Source: Carpediemonas membranifera (taxonomy: Eukaryota; Fornicata). From it: 64,000 nt of DNA. Below are positions 1 through 9,725 of this stretch, in pieces. The stretch lies in the NCBI GenBank assembly GCA_019828565.1, contig JAHDYR010000067.1, positions 558,001 through 622,000 of the forward strand, given 5' to 3'. Position 1 is the first letter of the stretch. Each line of letters opens with the position of its first letter. A program made the translations under genes and the position numbers. A model generated the notes under the pieces. It did not search any database. It was given only the letters and a program-made list of their open reading frames with translations, and was not told where the DNA came from.

Positions 1-760
1 GTGGTAGGATTCACGTGGACGAAACAGCTGGTCGCTTTCATTCCATGGGCCAAGATCAGGCGATCGTTCAAACTCATCCATCAAGACGTTTCGCTCTTCC
101 GTTCGACGTCTTTCATGCAGAAGTGACCAGTTACGAGTTACATGAGCACACATAAACCAGACCAAGACCCAACCCATCTGACAGTTGAAAGATCCAGCTA
201 TTAAGCTCGCAAGTCGGGTGTTTCAGCAGCGTCGGGCGTGGTGTGCTGGGGCGGGTAAGCTAATGCTCGCTGACAACACTGAGTCAAGCAAGAACTAACC
301 CAGCTTAGCCAAGTGTCTGTCTATACGTCCCACGCCATACGTACTATCAAATCCTTGGTCGACTGAGACCACGGCCGGTGGTCGAAGGCCTCTGTCACCT
401 GGGGCAGGGTGTCGCCCCTGGTCGACTCAAACTTGGTCGGCCTGATTTGCATGACTCCGTTGCTGGTGTATAGCATGTTGTCGTGCTGGTTCGCTCTCTT
501 GGCTGAGCAGCTGAGTAGTCTTTGGCTTGACACTGTTGTACTACAGTTTGAGATTAATCTTGGTCATATGAAAGGGCCGTTGAAACATCACCTATCCAAG
601 CGGCCCCATTCAGCAATCGGTCATGGAATTTGATTTATTTTTCTGACTCATCCCATTTTTCCTGTCGAGTTCGTGAAGTATCATAGAGTGCACAGTGCAA
701 GCAGTAAAGTAGGACGAGACCTCAGTTCGATACTTCGCAGGTTAAGCATCAAAAATTCTC
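1..760. other. Left-edge intergenic stretch without a supported gene
   Basis: Small open frames exist on both strands (for example 409-633 plus and 321-533 minus), but they overlap each other, are under 80 codons, show no domain, signal peptide or repeat, and their composition looks non-coding. I see no tRNA-like or rRNA-like sequence. The last 30 bases hold the upstream motif described separately. Confidence 0.5.
734..754 (+). promoter_or_regulatory. Shared upstream motif TTCGCAGGTTAAG
   Basis: The 13-mer TTCGCAGGTTAAG, followed two bases later by TCAAAA, lies about 36 bases before the ATG at 782. The same arrangement occurs at 29068-29088, 11 bases before the ATG of the LRR gene at 29099. 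Two matches of this length just before start codons suggest a core promoter or initiator element, or a 5' UTR splice site. The function is inferred. Confidence 0.35.
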
Positions 761-781
761 CTGGTGCCACCACAAGCCTCT

Positions 782-1498
782 ATGGCTCCAACTCGCGTTA
801 ACAGACGCCCTTCTGCGTTTGAGCAGAGGTTCGCAACTAAAATCACACAAGTCAAGCGCGATGGCTCGTTTTCTGCTGCCACAGAACGAGCTCGGCAAGG
901 ATCCACCGAAGAGCAGTTCTATTACTCCAAAAAGCCTCGCAGAGTGAACTACAAGCCATACTCCATATCAGACTATGCCCAAATGAAGGAGCGCGATGAA
1001 ACTCTCGGCTCCGTTAAGGGCCTCGGTCCTGACCTGGATAACGAAAGAGTCCGCGCTGCCCAAAAGCACCGCAACAAGATGATGGACTACTCTAAGAACG
1101 TTGTCCAGGCCCACAAGGAAGAAGGCCTTCCCATGGCGCCAAGGAAGGATCATAAGAAGATCTACACTGTCGTTGACGGACATGGCCGTTGGGCGAACGA
1201 GGATGACGCCACTATCTCCCGCGACAAGGCCCTCAAGTACGCCACCACGCATATTCCTAAGCCTACCGTCACGCGGCGTTCAATGTCTAAGCCTGCCTTC
1301 GCCTTTGGTTCCACACAGCGGCCAAAACTCTCACCGTACTCGCGAGAGAGCGTGCTAGATGCTATTGAGCCGAACTCCCTCTCTCCAGGCATGAAACACG
1401 TTGGTGGGTACGGCATCTCTGCAAGTCTGGGCGACTTGGAACGGCGGCATGAGGTAGAGCAGGCGGCTGTGGATGATATAATGGCTGAGTTCTCGTAG
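782..1498 (+). CDS. Conserved hypothetical protein with Jhy-like KPY/GLGPDL block
   Basis: This is a 238-residue basic protein. The start is the ATG at 782; the frame extends upstream only through non-ATG codons. Residues about 55-105 contain the blocks VNYKPYSISDY and GLGPDLDNERVRAAQKHRNKM. They resemble a block (KPYTLxDY followed by LGPDL) that I recall from Jhy and similar cilium-associated proteins of flagellated eukaryotes. The rest is low in hydrophobics, without membrane segments or a signal peptide, so a cytosolic or axonemal role is plausible. It shares an upstream motif with the LRR gene at 29099, which also has a cilium-type LRR architecture. The family assignment is from memory of the motif and is tentative; the reading frame itself is convincing. 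Confidence 0.7.
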   Translation: MAPTRVNRRPSAFEQRFATKITQVKRDGSFSAATERARQGSTEEQFYYSKKPRRVNYKPYSISDYAQMKERDETLGSVKGLGPDLDNERVRAAQKHRNKMMDYSKNVVQAHKEEGLPMAPRKDHKKIYTVVDGHGRWANEDDATISRDKALKYATTHIPKPTVTRRSMSKPAFAFGSTQRPKLSPYSRESVLDAIEPNSLSPGMKHVGGYGISASLGDLERRHEVEQAAVDDIMAEFS

Positions 1499-1683
1499 AA
1501 TTGATCGGATCACTTTTCTATGTGGCACGCGCATTGCGATAAATTTCTCGACTCAGCATTTTCTTCGTTGAGAATCATGCATTCATGTTTCGGGCTGTAT
1601 TACTGGAATCTACCAAGAACAATCAATCATACCTTGCTTCAACGATATAGGTGTTTGCTCACTCGCGATGGAACAAACTAAAC
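1499..1683. other. Short intergenic spacer
   Basis: There is no open frame of note. GATAAATT about 45 bases after the stop of the preceding gene could serve as a 3'-end signal. Confidence 0.4.
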
Positions 1684-1797
1684 TACTCGATCGTGCTTGA
1701 CTCCATGGCGGGGTGGTCGGCAGACGCGGTGGGGTATATCAGCCAGCTTGTGGGCAAGTGGTCCGTGGAGGAGATTGTCTTCGGGTCGGAGTCGTGA
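1684..1797 (+). pseudogene. 5'-truncated copy of the PH-LRR gene 3' end
   Basis: These 114 bases encode the last 37 or so residues of the PH-LRR protein annotated at 62005-63357 (SIVLDSMAGWSADAV to EEIVFGSES and the stop), with a few substitutions such as GYI for VYI. Homology starts abruptly at the sequence ACTCGATCGTGC; upstream bases are unrelated, so the gene is truncated. The homology continues past the stop into the next RCC1-like gene's 5' flank, so 1684-2104 is an inverted duplicate of 61697-62118. It cannot encode a working LRR protein. Confidence 0.85.
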
Positions 1798-2104
1798 GTG
1801 GGCCGGGCGGCTCGTTTATATGAAGGCTGGACGATGGCTAGGGTAAATAGCAGGCCTGGTGTTCTTTTATTAGTCTCCTTCGCCATTCTTCCAGGGTCTG
1901 GGCGTCTTGGGCCAACCCTTCCACGGGCCTCGTTCTTGGAGTTGTCGTCTCAACATAGTGGGATTGCCCTTTCGATCGAGCGAGATGGCTGCTGAGTCAG
2001 CTACTGCGATGGCCATGCCTCACATCCCTACACCACAGCTGGCGTCGACGGTCGGCGAGTCGGCAGTCAGAATTTGGGCACCACCGAGCTGAGCGCTGAA
2101 ACCA
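1798..2104 (+). repeat. Duplicated 5' flank of RCC1-like copy A (inverted copy at 61697-62004)
   Basis: This spacer between the truncated PH-LRR fragment and RCC1-like copy A is nearly the same as the reverse complement of 61697-62004, between the PH-LRR gene and copy L. It ends with the flank found before most family members: an ATGCCTCAC-type start, CAGCTGGCGTCG, GGCGAGTCGGCAGTCAGA, GAGCTGAGCGCTGA and then the ATG. A short upstream frame (M-P-H-I-P to A-P-P-S, stop) ends 13 bases before the main ATG. Confidence 0.75.
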
Positions 2105-3721
2105 ATGAGCAGCGCTAGTTCCTCGCCATCTGCCATAAGAGATGCGCTGATCACCGCATATCGCGCCTCGCTTGTTGTGACGGCCTCCATCTCCGGGGAC
2201 ATCCCATCCTTGATCCAGTGCGCCTACTCCAGGCACTTCGACGGGCAGATGCCCTCGATCCACAACGACAAGGGCACTTCTACACCAACCAGCGCCCCTT
2301 CTCTCGAATCCCTCCTCGCCACGTTCTCCAAGCTCCCCCCTCTCAAACCAACCGCGCAAGCCCTCCTCGACCGCGCCCGCTCGATCCTCACCAGCGGCCC
2401 CCCGCTGTCCATGAACGTCGAGCTCGCGGATGGCGAGGAGCTCCCGGTCGCCATGCACACGCTGAACCAGGGCGCGGTGTGGGCGTGTCTGGTGGGTGGC
2501 GGGGCCAACCCCGACCTCGAGGACAGGGTGCTGAAGGAGGCTCGAGAGAAGGAGCCAGATGATATTGAGATGCACGACAAGATCCGCAACGCTCTCGCCC
2601 CCGAGGCCAAGTGCCTCTGGTTCCTCTGCCGCAAGTTCTTCTTCACGTTTAATGTCGCAGAGAAGGACGGCGAGTGCTGTCAGTTCACTGGACGCTACAA
2701 TGGCTACCACCATCGCATGTACATGGGCCGCCTCTTCCTGCTCGACACTTACTATCACACCGCCCTCACCAGGGCCAGGATGCCCAGGGCCCTCGAGGTC
2801 TACAGCAACTGGTTCACCCACATCGCCAGGACACCCAAGGGTCTGTGGGGCTGGCGGCAGAACGGGTTTGGCCAGCTGGGGTTCAAGTCGTCTAAGGTCG
2901 ACCCGACCCGCCTTACCTTCCCCGCCTGCGCCGAGGTCGCTGAGCTCGAGGCCAGCCTGCCCCCCTGGGAGAAGCACGGGATGGTGACTGGTGTATCGAT
3001 AATGAGCGGTCAGACGTTCATCCTCACCCCAGCCGACACTGTCATGGCTGGATATGAGGCAAGATCGTTTACCGGCCGTGTCGAGCGGGAGAACAGACCC
3101 CTCTTCCACCCAGTCGCTGTGCCATCTGGCTTTGTCCCAGATCACATCATGCATGTGGTAAGTTTATTTACCGCGACTGTCATCCTCTCCATGGGCGATC
3201 GGCAGGTGATCAGCGGGGGCAACGAATGTGGCCAGCTGGGGCTCGGGCACGATGATGAGATGTCTGGCTTCGTCGATCTGCCCTTTGGGGTCGACCGGAT
3301 CATCACTTCTGCAGATGAATTCACCGTCTTCCTCGGTGGCCGCCAGCTGCTCTTCGCTGGCAAAGTTCCCATCCATATCGCCCAGTCGGGCCTGCTGCCT
3401 GGAAAACGCAGGGACTACAAGTGCCTCACACCCACCCCGCTCCGGTTCCCAGAGAGGGTCAAGGGGTTCTGGGGTGACTATGATCGGATGGTCTGGGTGA
3501 CCGAGGGTGTCACCCACTATTACGATGATGAGAATCGTACTATGGTTCCAATTGAGGCGACAGCGTTCAACAAATGCCCCCTCCGCTTCCGTGACTCAAC
3601 TGGCCAGTGGTTCAAGGTGGTGGGCGAGTCAGATGGGGTGGCTGAGCTGGTCGAGTGCGAGGCGCCCAAAAGGCGGACAGAGATCATCCCGGTCGACGTT
3701 GACCCAACCCCTCAATCATAA
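2105..3721 (+). CDS. RCC1-like repeat protein, copy A (intact)
   Basis: This 538-residue copy is one of the intact reference members of the family. The N-terminal about 235 residues are helical and unlike any domain I know. Two RCC1-type blades are visible: one near 247-275 (LWGWRQNGFGQLGF) and one near 366-411 (ISGGNECGQLGLGHDD then VDLPFGVDRIITS), matching the GxNxxGQLG signature of RCC1 beta-propellers. There is no signal peptide or membrane segment. Compared with the other copies, variation sits in blocks at about 53-64, 144-160, 192-219, 234-264, 299-335, 351-405, 419-440, 452-490 and 516-538. Canonical RCC1 is the Ran exchange factor, but only two blades are recognisable here and the family is highly multiplied, so a binding or recognition role is more likely. 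The stop lies in TCATAAAC, which may double as a 3'-end signal. Confidence 0.85.
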   Translation: MSSASSSPSAIRDALITAYRASLVVTASISGDIPSLIQCAYSRHFDGQMPSIHNDKGTSTPTSAPSLESLLATFSKLPPLKPTAQALLDRARSILTSGPPLSMNVELADGEELPVAMHTLNQGAVWACLVGGGANPDLEDRVLKEAREKEPDDIEMHDKIRNALAPEAKCLWFLCRKFFFTFNVAEKDGECCQFTGRYNGYHHRMYMGRLFLLDTYYHTALTRARMPRALEVYSNWFTHIARTPKGLWGWRQNGFGQLGFKSSKVDPTRLTFPACAEVAELEASLPPWEKHGMVTGVSIMSGQTFILTPADTVMAGYEARSFTGRVERENRPLFHPVAVPSGFVPDHIMHVVSLFTATVILSMGDRQVISGGNECGQLGLGHDDEMSGFVDLPFGVDRIITSADEFTVFLGGRQLLFAGKVPIHIAQSGLLPGKRRDYKCLTPTPLRFPERVKGFWGDYDRMVWVTEGVTHYYDDENRTMVPIEATAFNKCPLRFRDSTGQWFKVVGESDGVAELVECEAPKRRTEIIPVDVDPTPQS

Positions 3722-3897
3722 ACATGCTGCTGCACGACTGCGCCTTCTCAGCTTGGGAGAACGATAGGGTGACGACTCCTGCTTGTTCCCAGTGGACTTC
3801 TTAACAAGTCAGCATCCGTTCGTCCATCCCCATTGTGTCCGGGTCACAACTGTACATCTTTACCGGCTAATCAACATAAACCATAAACTACGGGCCT

Positions 3898-6732
3898 TCA
3901 CACACGCGGCCTCATGACAGCAACACTCGGCTGCTGCGCCAAGCACCGAGCATGCTGCTCCACACTCTCCACAGTCATCGCCCCGAGGTCCTCAAGTCGA
4001 CCCCGAGCCCATTCGAGTCGCCTTGGATCAGAGTGCACCTTGGGCAGCACCGTCCGGGACCAGTACCGCAGCGTCTGCTCGGCCGTGCGGTACGAGGTGA
4101 CTATAGGTTGCAGAGCACGGTCAAACTCGTCCTCCTCGATCCCGGAGGCCAGCGACTGGGCGACCGCGACAGTGTCAGCGGACACCGCCTCCGCCACGCC
4201 CGGGGAGACTAACACCACCGCCGTGAGCCAGGCATACCCGCCGAAGATCTCGCTGATGTCGAGCGTGACGCTTGGCGAATACGTATCCCCTCGACCGTCT
4301 CTCAGCGCCACTCTGAGCCTATCCTGAAGCACTCCGGCCAGCACATTCAGCCGACGGGTGGTAAACGCATCGTACTCGACCGGAACATGCCACGCGATAT
4401 GGACTATTGCCTTGTCGTCGGCCGTATCGACTTCGAAGGACCACACGCCCAAGTCAGTCGGGACTTCGAGTCGAGTCAAGTCTGAGTCAAATGCCGGAGA
4501 CTTTTGGGGCAGGGCGGGGAGTCGCCCAAAAGTGCTGGAAACGAGCTCAATGGCTGTTTCCGGCGCAATGTCTCCAGCAATCGTGATATGAGGCGCGCTG
4601 TGCCTTGCCAAGCTCTGCAGCCACTCCTGCATGTATTCTAACTCGTATCCTTTCAACTTGCCGACGTCATAAAATGCGAAACGACTGTCATTACCAGCCA
4701 AGTGTGGCCTGACGACGTTAAGCAGCGGCCACTGGAGCAAATGGGGCAGCCTGGCCTCGTGTTCAGCTAGGTTCTTCAGCACTGCTGTCCTCGCGTCTTC
4801 GGTAAGCCTCGGCTCGAGGTAGCCTGTTAACAGCAGAGCCAGCTGGAGCTCAATGTCTTCTGCTGAGCACACGTGGCCCAGACGAAGCTCGGCGTCATGT
4901 AGACTCAGCTCTAAACCTATTCCGGCAGAGGTTCCGGCAAGAATTGACCGGATGCTGTCCTTGCTGTATGGACCAAGTCCGGACTGTGACGCCACTGCTG
5001 CGGTAAAGTATGCGAGACCTGGGCTGTCGGCCGGCTCAAGAAGTGCGCCGCCAGGGACGCTCACTGTGACTGAAACCTTGCCGGTGTCGTAAGGTACGTG
5101 TTTGAAGTTGAGTGTCGCGTTGTTGGAAAACTCGATCATGTGTATCTCCAAATCTTCAACAAATTCGTGAGATATGATTTTTGACTCACCCTCAACCAGC
5201 GGTGGAGCCCATTCCTGTCTGTCTCGCGTCCCCCCACTTTCAAGCGGAGCAGCCAGCGTCTCCTCCAAGACCTGGGCTATGTCACCCTCGATCAACCGGG
5301 GATCCTCTCCACCGAGGCTACCCGACATAAATATCGACCAATCGTTGAGTGACAGAATCTCTCTCATGGCGGTAGATACTGAAACCACGGAGACCTGGGC
5401 GATCTCTGAAATGATGATCTCAGCCACTGTTTCTGGAGCTGGGACAACTGTGTTGCTCGCTAGAGCTCTGGTGATACTGGTAGCAAGGCTTCCAGAGTGC
5501 CTGTTGGATTTCTCAGCCACACTGCGCTTCTGTTGGTTGATGATCTCCGACCTTACATCATTCAACTCCCACTCCTGGATCGGATTCGCAGCAGCGTGCT
5601 TGACCACCGTCATTGTCTTAGATAGCGCCTCCTTCCACTCAGTCTCCGCTGCTTGAACCTGGATCATGACTGAGCTATAATCTGGGTCATCAAATGATGC
5701 GTGAGCTGCCGCATGAAGCACAGCAGAGTCGGCTTGCTCCGAAAGAACAGCAAGTCGTCTGTTCAGGATCGAGACCGCAGCTGCGTAAAGCATGGGGGCT
5801 CGATAGCTGTGTCGCGTGTGGAGCGTGGACTTGGCGGTCTGCTTGCATGAAGTGATATCCAGAACTGGTGTGGGCAATTCATTGTCCGAGTAGTACTCGA
5901 ATGCGGGTGAGTTTCGGCAGAAAGTGCCAATGTCTGGCGCTTCCGGCATTTCAGAGTCGTTGGAGTCGAGCTGACTGAATATTTTCTCAATTTCAGCCTT
6001 GACTACAGATACGTTCATATCTCCGACAACCGCGAGATACATATTATCGGGACGATACCAAGTCTCATAAAATTGCCGTAAATCAGCACTTGTCGCGTTT
6101 CTCACGACCTCTTCCAGCCCAATAGGCAGCCGCTCATTATACAATGCCTCGGGGTGGGTAAAAGCAAGCTCTGTAACAGCCTTGCGGTACACCGCGCTGT
6201 CTCGGTCTTTTGTTTCAGCAAGGATGACACCCCTTTCAGACACGACCTCCGCTTCGTTCAGCTCAAGGTTCTGTGCCAGATCAAGCATGAAAGCGAGGCC
6301 TTCGGATACATGCGCTGTATCATTCGAGGCGAGGTCAAGCTTGAACAAAGTCTCCTCCGTGCTGGTGTGCGCATTGGTGTCCTCGCCGAAACTCATGCCT
6401 AGGCGCTGGAAGAAGGCAACGGCGGTGTTGGGAGGGAAGTTTTTGCTCCCCCTGAAGGCCATGTGTTCCAAGAAATGGGCGAGACCTCGCTGATGGTCGA
6501 GCTCATCCAGGCTTCCAACGTCTACGAGAAGACGAAGAGAAATACGACCTTCTGGCTTGTAATTGGGCATTATGCCGTAAAATAGGCCGTTTGTGAGCTT
6601 GCCGACGTGAATACTGCTGTCCCAGGGGATATAGAGTTCATTGCCGATAATCTGGACAGCAAAGAGTGCTATTGAAGTAGAGACAAACAAGAGCACAAGA
6701 TGGAGCACAAGAGTTCGAATCCAAGCATGCAT
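3898..6732 (-). CDS. Secreted M16 zinc metallopeptidase, PqqL-like
   Basis: This is a 944-residue protein. Residues 1-27 form a hydrophobic signal peptide or signal anchor (RTLVLHLVLLFVSTSIALF). The M16 zinc motif HxxEH is intact at H86-F-L-E89-H90, followed by ERGVILAE, whose last Glu (about 172) is the expected third zinc ligand. A second, inactive M16-type half follows (about 530-940), as is normal for this clan. The order HFLEHMAFRGS plus ERGVILAETKDRD is closer to bacterial PqqL/insulinase-type peptidases than to mitochondrial processing peptidase or eukaryotic insulysin. Together with the secretion signal, this suggests an extracytoplasmic or lysosomal peptide-degrading enzyme, possibly gained from bacteria. 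The start is the first ATG before the signal peptide. No intron is needed. Confidence 0.88.
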   Translation of the reverse strand: MHAWIRTLVLHLVLLFVSTSIALFAVQIIGNELYIPWDSSIHVGKLTNGLFYGIMPNYKPEGRISLRLLVDVGSLDELDHQRGLAHFLEHMAFRGSKNFPPNTAVAFFQRLGMSFGEDTNAHTSTEETLFKLDLASNDTAHVSEGLAFMLDLAQNLELNEAEVVSERGVILAETKDRDSAVYRKAVTELAFTHPEALYNERLPIGLEEVVRNATSADLRQFYETWYRPDNMYLAVVGDMNVSVVKAEIEKIFSQLDSNDSEMPEAPDIGTFCRNSPAFEYYSDNELPTPVLDITSCKQTAKSTLHTRHSYRAPMLYAAAVSILNRRLAVLSEQADSAVLHAAAHASFDDPDYSSVMIQVQAAETEWKEALSKTMTVVKHAAANPIQEWELNDVRSEIINQQKRSVAEKSNRHSGSLATSITRALASNTVVPAPETVAEIIISEIAQVSVVSVSTAMREILSLNDWSIFMSGSLGGEDPRLIEGDIAQVLEETLAAPLESGGTRDRQEWAPPLVEGESKIISHEFVEDLEIHMIEFSNNATLNFKHVPYDTGKVSVTVSVPGGALLEPADSPGLAYFTAAVASQSGLGPYSKDSIRSILAGTSAGIGLELSLHDAELRLGHVCSAEDIELQLALLLTGYLEPRLTEDARTAVLKNLAEHEARLPHLLQWPLLNVVRPHLAGNDSRFAFYDVGKLKGYELEYMQEWLQSLARHSAPHITIAGDIAPETAIELVSSTFGRLPALPQKSPAFDSDLTRLEVPTDLGVWSFEVDTADDKAIVHIAWHVPVEYDAFTTRRLNVLAGVLQDRLRVALRDGRGDTYSPSVTLDISEIFGGYAWLTAVVLVSPGVAEAVSADTVAVAQSLASGIEEDEFDRALQPIVTSYRTAEQTLRYWSRTVLPKVHSDPRRLEWARGRLEDLGAMTVESVEQHARCLAQQPSVAVMRPRV

Positions 6733-7036
6733 GCCTGGCGAGGTGGATTCCTGTTCTGAGATTTACGCGTGTACATGACAAGCTATGTATCATGCCTACC
6801 GCTTCCATATCCATTCGTCTGCGAGAAAACAGGGGTATGGTGATGTATAAGCGACTCATTGCCATGGCCAACACGGGAGAGCACCTGGCGTTCGAAATTC
6901 TTCTCCTTCAAAACGATGCCGACTGTTCCTTTGCGGATGGCCCAGCGTTGACTCTCAGGTTGTTCTAATCCTGCCAGTGCTGATCACCTGCTTCACACTG
7001 GCTCCGTTTATGACAGGAAGTTTATGTATGCAACCA
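6733..7036. other. Intergenic spacer between M16 peptidase and RCC1-like copy B
   Basis: This stretch holds the 5' flank of the peptidase gene and the 3' flank of copy B. No coding frame or repeat can be supported. Confidence 0.4.
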
Positions 7037-8604
7037 CTACTTTATGTTGATTAGAGGGTCAACGTCGACGGGAATGATCTCTGTCCGCCATATGGGTACC
7101 TCGCATTCGACCAGCCCAGCCACCCCATCTGACTCGCCCACCACCTTGAACCACTGGCCGGTTGAGTCGCAGAAGCGGAGGGGGCATTTGTTGACCGCTG
7201 TCGCCTCAATTGGAACCATAGTTGGATTCTCATCATCGTAATAGTGGGTGACACCCTCGGTCACCCAGACCATCCGATCATAGTCACCCCAGAACCCCTT
7301 GACCCTCTCTGGGAACCGGAGCGGGGTGGGTGTGAGGCACTTGTAGTCCCTGCGTTTTCCAGGCAGCAGACCCGACTGGGCGATATGACGGGTTACCTTG
7401 CCAGCGAAGAGCAGCTGGCGGCCACCGAGGAAGACGTTGAATTCATCTGCAGAAGTGATGATCCGGTCGACCCCAAAGGGCAGATCGACGAAGCCAGACA
7501 TCTCATCATCGTGCCCGAGCCCCAGCTGGCCACATTCGTTGCCCCCGCTGATCATCTGCCGATCGCCCATGGAGAGGATGACAGTCGCGGTAAATAAACT
7601 TACCACATGCACGATGTGATCTGGGACAAAGCCAGATGGCACAGCGACTGGGTGGAAGCGGTGTCTGTTCTCCCGCTCGACACGGCCGGTAAACAATCTT
7701 GCCTCATATCCAGCCATGACAGTGCCGACTGGGGTGAGGATGAACGTCCGATCACAAATCAGCGACACATCAGTCACCATCCTGTGCTTCTCCCAGAGGG
7801 GCAGGCTGGCCTCGAGCTCGGCGACCTCGGCGCAGGCGGGGAAGGTAAGGCGGGTCGGGTCGACCTTAGACGACTCGAACCCCAGCTGGCCATGACCGCT
7901 ATCCCCCCAGCCCCACAGACCCTTGGGCGTCCTGGCGATGTGGGTGAGGTCGTCGCTGTAGACCTCGAGGGCCCTGGGCATCCTGGCCCTGGTGAAGGCG
8001 GTGTGATAGTCCGAGTTAAACATGAAGAGGCGGCCCATGTACATGCGGTGGTGGTAGCCATTGTAGCGTCCAGTGAACTGACAGCACTCGCCGTCCTTCT
8101 CTGCCACATTCAGCGTGAAGAAGAACTTGCGGCAGAGGAACCAGAGGCACTTGGCCTCGGGGGCGAGAGCGTTGCGGATCTTGTCGTGCTCGAGGTCGGG
8201 GTTGGCCCCGCCACCCACCAGACACGCCCACACCGCGCCCTGGTTCAGCGTGTGCAGGGCGACCGGGAGCTCCTGCCCCGCCACCAGCTCGACGTTCATG
8301 GACAGCGGGGGGCCGCTGGTGAGGATCGAGCGGGCGCGGTCGAGGAGGGCTTGCGCGGTTGGTTTGAGAGGGGGCAGCTTGGAGAGCGCGGCGAGGAGGG
8401 ATTCGAGAGAAGGGGCACTCGCTGGTGCAGAAGTGCTCTTGTCGTTGTGGATCGAGGGCATCTGCCCGTCGAAGTGCCTGGAGTAGGCGCACTGGATCAA
8501 GGATGGGATGTACCAGAGATGGAGGCCGTCACAACAAGCGAGGCGCGATATGCGGTGATCAGCGCATCTCTGATGGCAGATGGCGAGGAACTAGCGCTGC
8601 TCAT
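7037..8604 (-). pseudogene. RCC1-like copy B (early frameshift; downstream frame open)
   Basis: The family start codon is the ATG at 8604. A one-base shortening in the codon-31 region (GGTACATCCC in place of GGGGACATCCC) puts a stop after 34 codons. Downstream, the frame is open for 487 codons from about 8500 to the stop at 7037. The same one-base change occurs in copies H, I, K and L, so it is inherited rather than a read error; translation might start at an internal ATG such as MPSIHN. The second variable block (about residues 141-158 in copy A) is cleanly absent (PDLE joined to HDKIRN). The RCC1-like blade reads LWGWGDSGHGQLGF. The C-terminus is unusual (DPLINIK and a TAG stop) because the tail sequence differs from the usual PQS-TAA. 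Confidence 0.75.
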
Positions 8605-9053
8605 TGGTTTCAGCGCTCAGTTCGGTGGTGCCCAAATTCTGACTGACGACTCGCCGACCGCCGACGCCAGCTGCGGTGTCGCGAGTTGAGGCATGAACCT
8701 CGGAGCAGCCGACTCAGCTGGCGCACATGCCTGATCGAGAGTGCATTATAGGCCCCACACGAACACGATTGCATCAACAGGCCGTCTATATCGGCCGTTT
8801 AGACAGCTTTGTGCCGATTCCCCGACCAAGATGTGAGACTGGCAATCTTCTGACCATCGTGATGTCGGCTTGAGGAATAGTCGACTGAACACTTTGTCGC
8901 TCCACTGATTGGATGGAGAGCGAGGCCAGCCAGACAGTGTATACTCACGTGTCATGAGAGCCAGCTCTACCATGACCCTGCCTGACCCCTGGATCGCGTG
9001 ACAATGCGTTAGCAGCATCGCTGCCGGCATTTTCATTTATTCACATAACTCGA
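8605..9053. other. 5' flank of copy B and unassigned spacer
   Basis: The first 90 bases carry the conserved flank that precedes RCC1-like genes (minus sense). The rest contains one minus-strand open frame (8746-9036, 96 codons, ATG start) without any recognisable domain; I do not call it a gene. Confidence 0.4.
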
Positions 9054-9725
9054 TCACTCAAGACTGTCGAGGAACGTCCGCATAGCCTCCTTCGCCGCAG
9101 CATCGGTCGGGATGAAGTGGCCTCGGTCATGAGTATACAAGCTGGTGTCCACGCCGAGCTCGACGAGCAGCTCATGCAGGTGTGAGAATCCGGAGACGGG
9201 CACGACACTGTCCCCCGATCCTCCCATAATAAGACACTTGGGGAGGCGTAGGGTGTCTCCTTCGCGGGATGATTCTTGGGGCAAGCCCGCGAGTGTGGCG
9301 ATGAAGTCGCTGTTGCTCTTGGCGAGGGCTGGCGTTGAGGGGAAATACGGTGAGATCATCAAAACTCCCTTCAGGGTGGGGAATGAGTCCATTCCACTCT
9401 GTAGAGCATCAAGGAGAGGGTGTAGCGCAACTGTGGCGCCCTGGCTGAAGCCGACAACGAGCTCGCTACCGTTCTCCCTGATGAATTCAGAGATGACGCT
9501 ACCGCTATGGTCAAGATCAGCACGCGTCTGCTCATCCTCAGAACGGACATACCAGCCGTACTTCTGCTGTCCTGGGAAGTCTGGGTCCTCTGGAAGGGCG
9601 AATGGGGCCTCAATAAACGACATTTCGCCATACTTCTTCAGAAAGCGGCGAAGAGCACCCGTCTTTCCTTTGAATATGCCAATGTTCTGTGCGTAACCAT
9701 GGACCAACAGTATCTTGAGACCCAT
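9054..9725 (-). CDS. FSH1/OVCA2-type serine hydrolase
   Basis: This is a 223-residue alpha/beta hydrolase of the FSH1 family, small cytosolic esterases. The N-terminus MGLKILLVHGYAQN is the typical first strand with the HGY/HGF oxyanion region. The nucleophile is S94 in GFSQGA, the acid is probably D172 in GSGDSVVP, and the base is H203 in DRGHFIP. Length and spacing match OVCA2 and yeast Fsh proteins. I start at the ATG at 9725; the frame continues upstream seven codons only to a TTG. It has no signal peptide. It is followed at once by the proteasome beta5 gene upstream on the same strand, with about 115 bases between. The natural substrate cannot be told from sequence. AATAAATG lies about 20 bases after the stop. 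Confidence 0.9.
   Translation of the reverse strand: MGLKILLVHGYAQNIGIFKGKTGALRRFLKKYGEMSFIEAPFALPEDPDFPGQQKYGWYVRSEDEQTRADLDHSGSVISEFIRENGSELVVGFSQGATVALHPLLDALQSGMDSFPTLKGVLMISPYFPSTPALAKSNSDFIATLAGLPQESSREGDTLRLPKCLIMGGSGDSVVPVSGFSHLHELLVELGVDTSLYTHDRGHFIPTDAAAKEAMRTFLDSLE

Noticed and set aside
1997-3154. 385-codon minus-strand frame opposite RCC1-like copy A, and its counterparts at 7607-8689, 35562-36362, 47878-48741, 58092-59063 and 60982-61782
   Set aside because: Antisense shadow of the GC-rich family reading frame; it follows the sense frame copy by copy and has no domain of its own.
6705-6732. tRNA-like GTTCGAATCC sequence
   Set aside because: It lies in the signal-peptide codons of the M16 gene and no cloverleaf can be drawn around it.
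8490-8530. Short intron explaining the codon-31 frameshift in copies B, H, I, K and L (GTACAT as donor)
   Set aside because: None of the nearby AG acceptors restores the family frame, and the spans are too short or out of phase.
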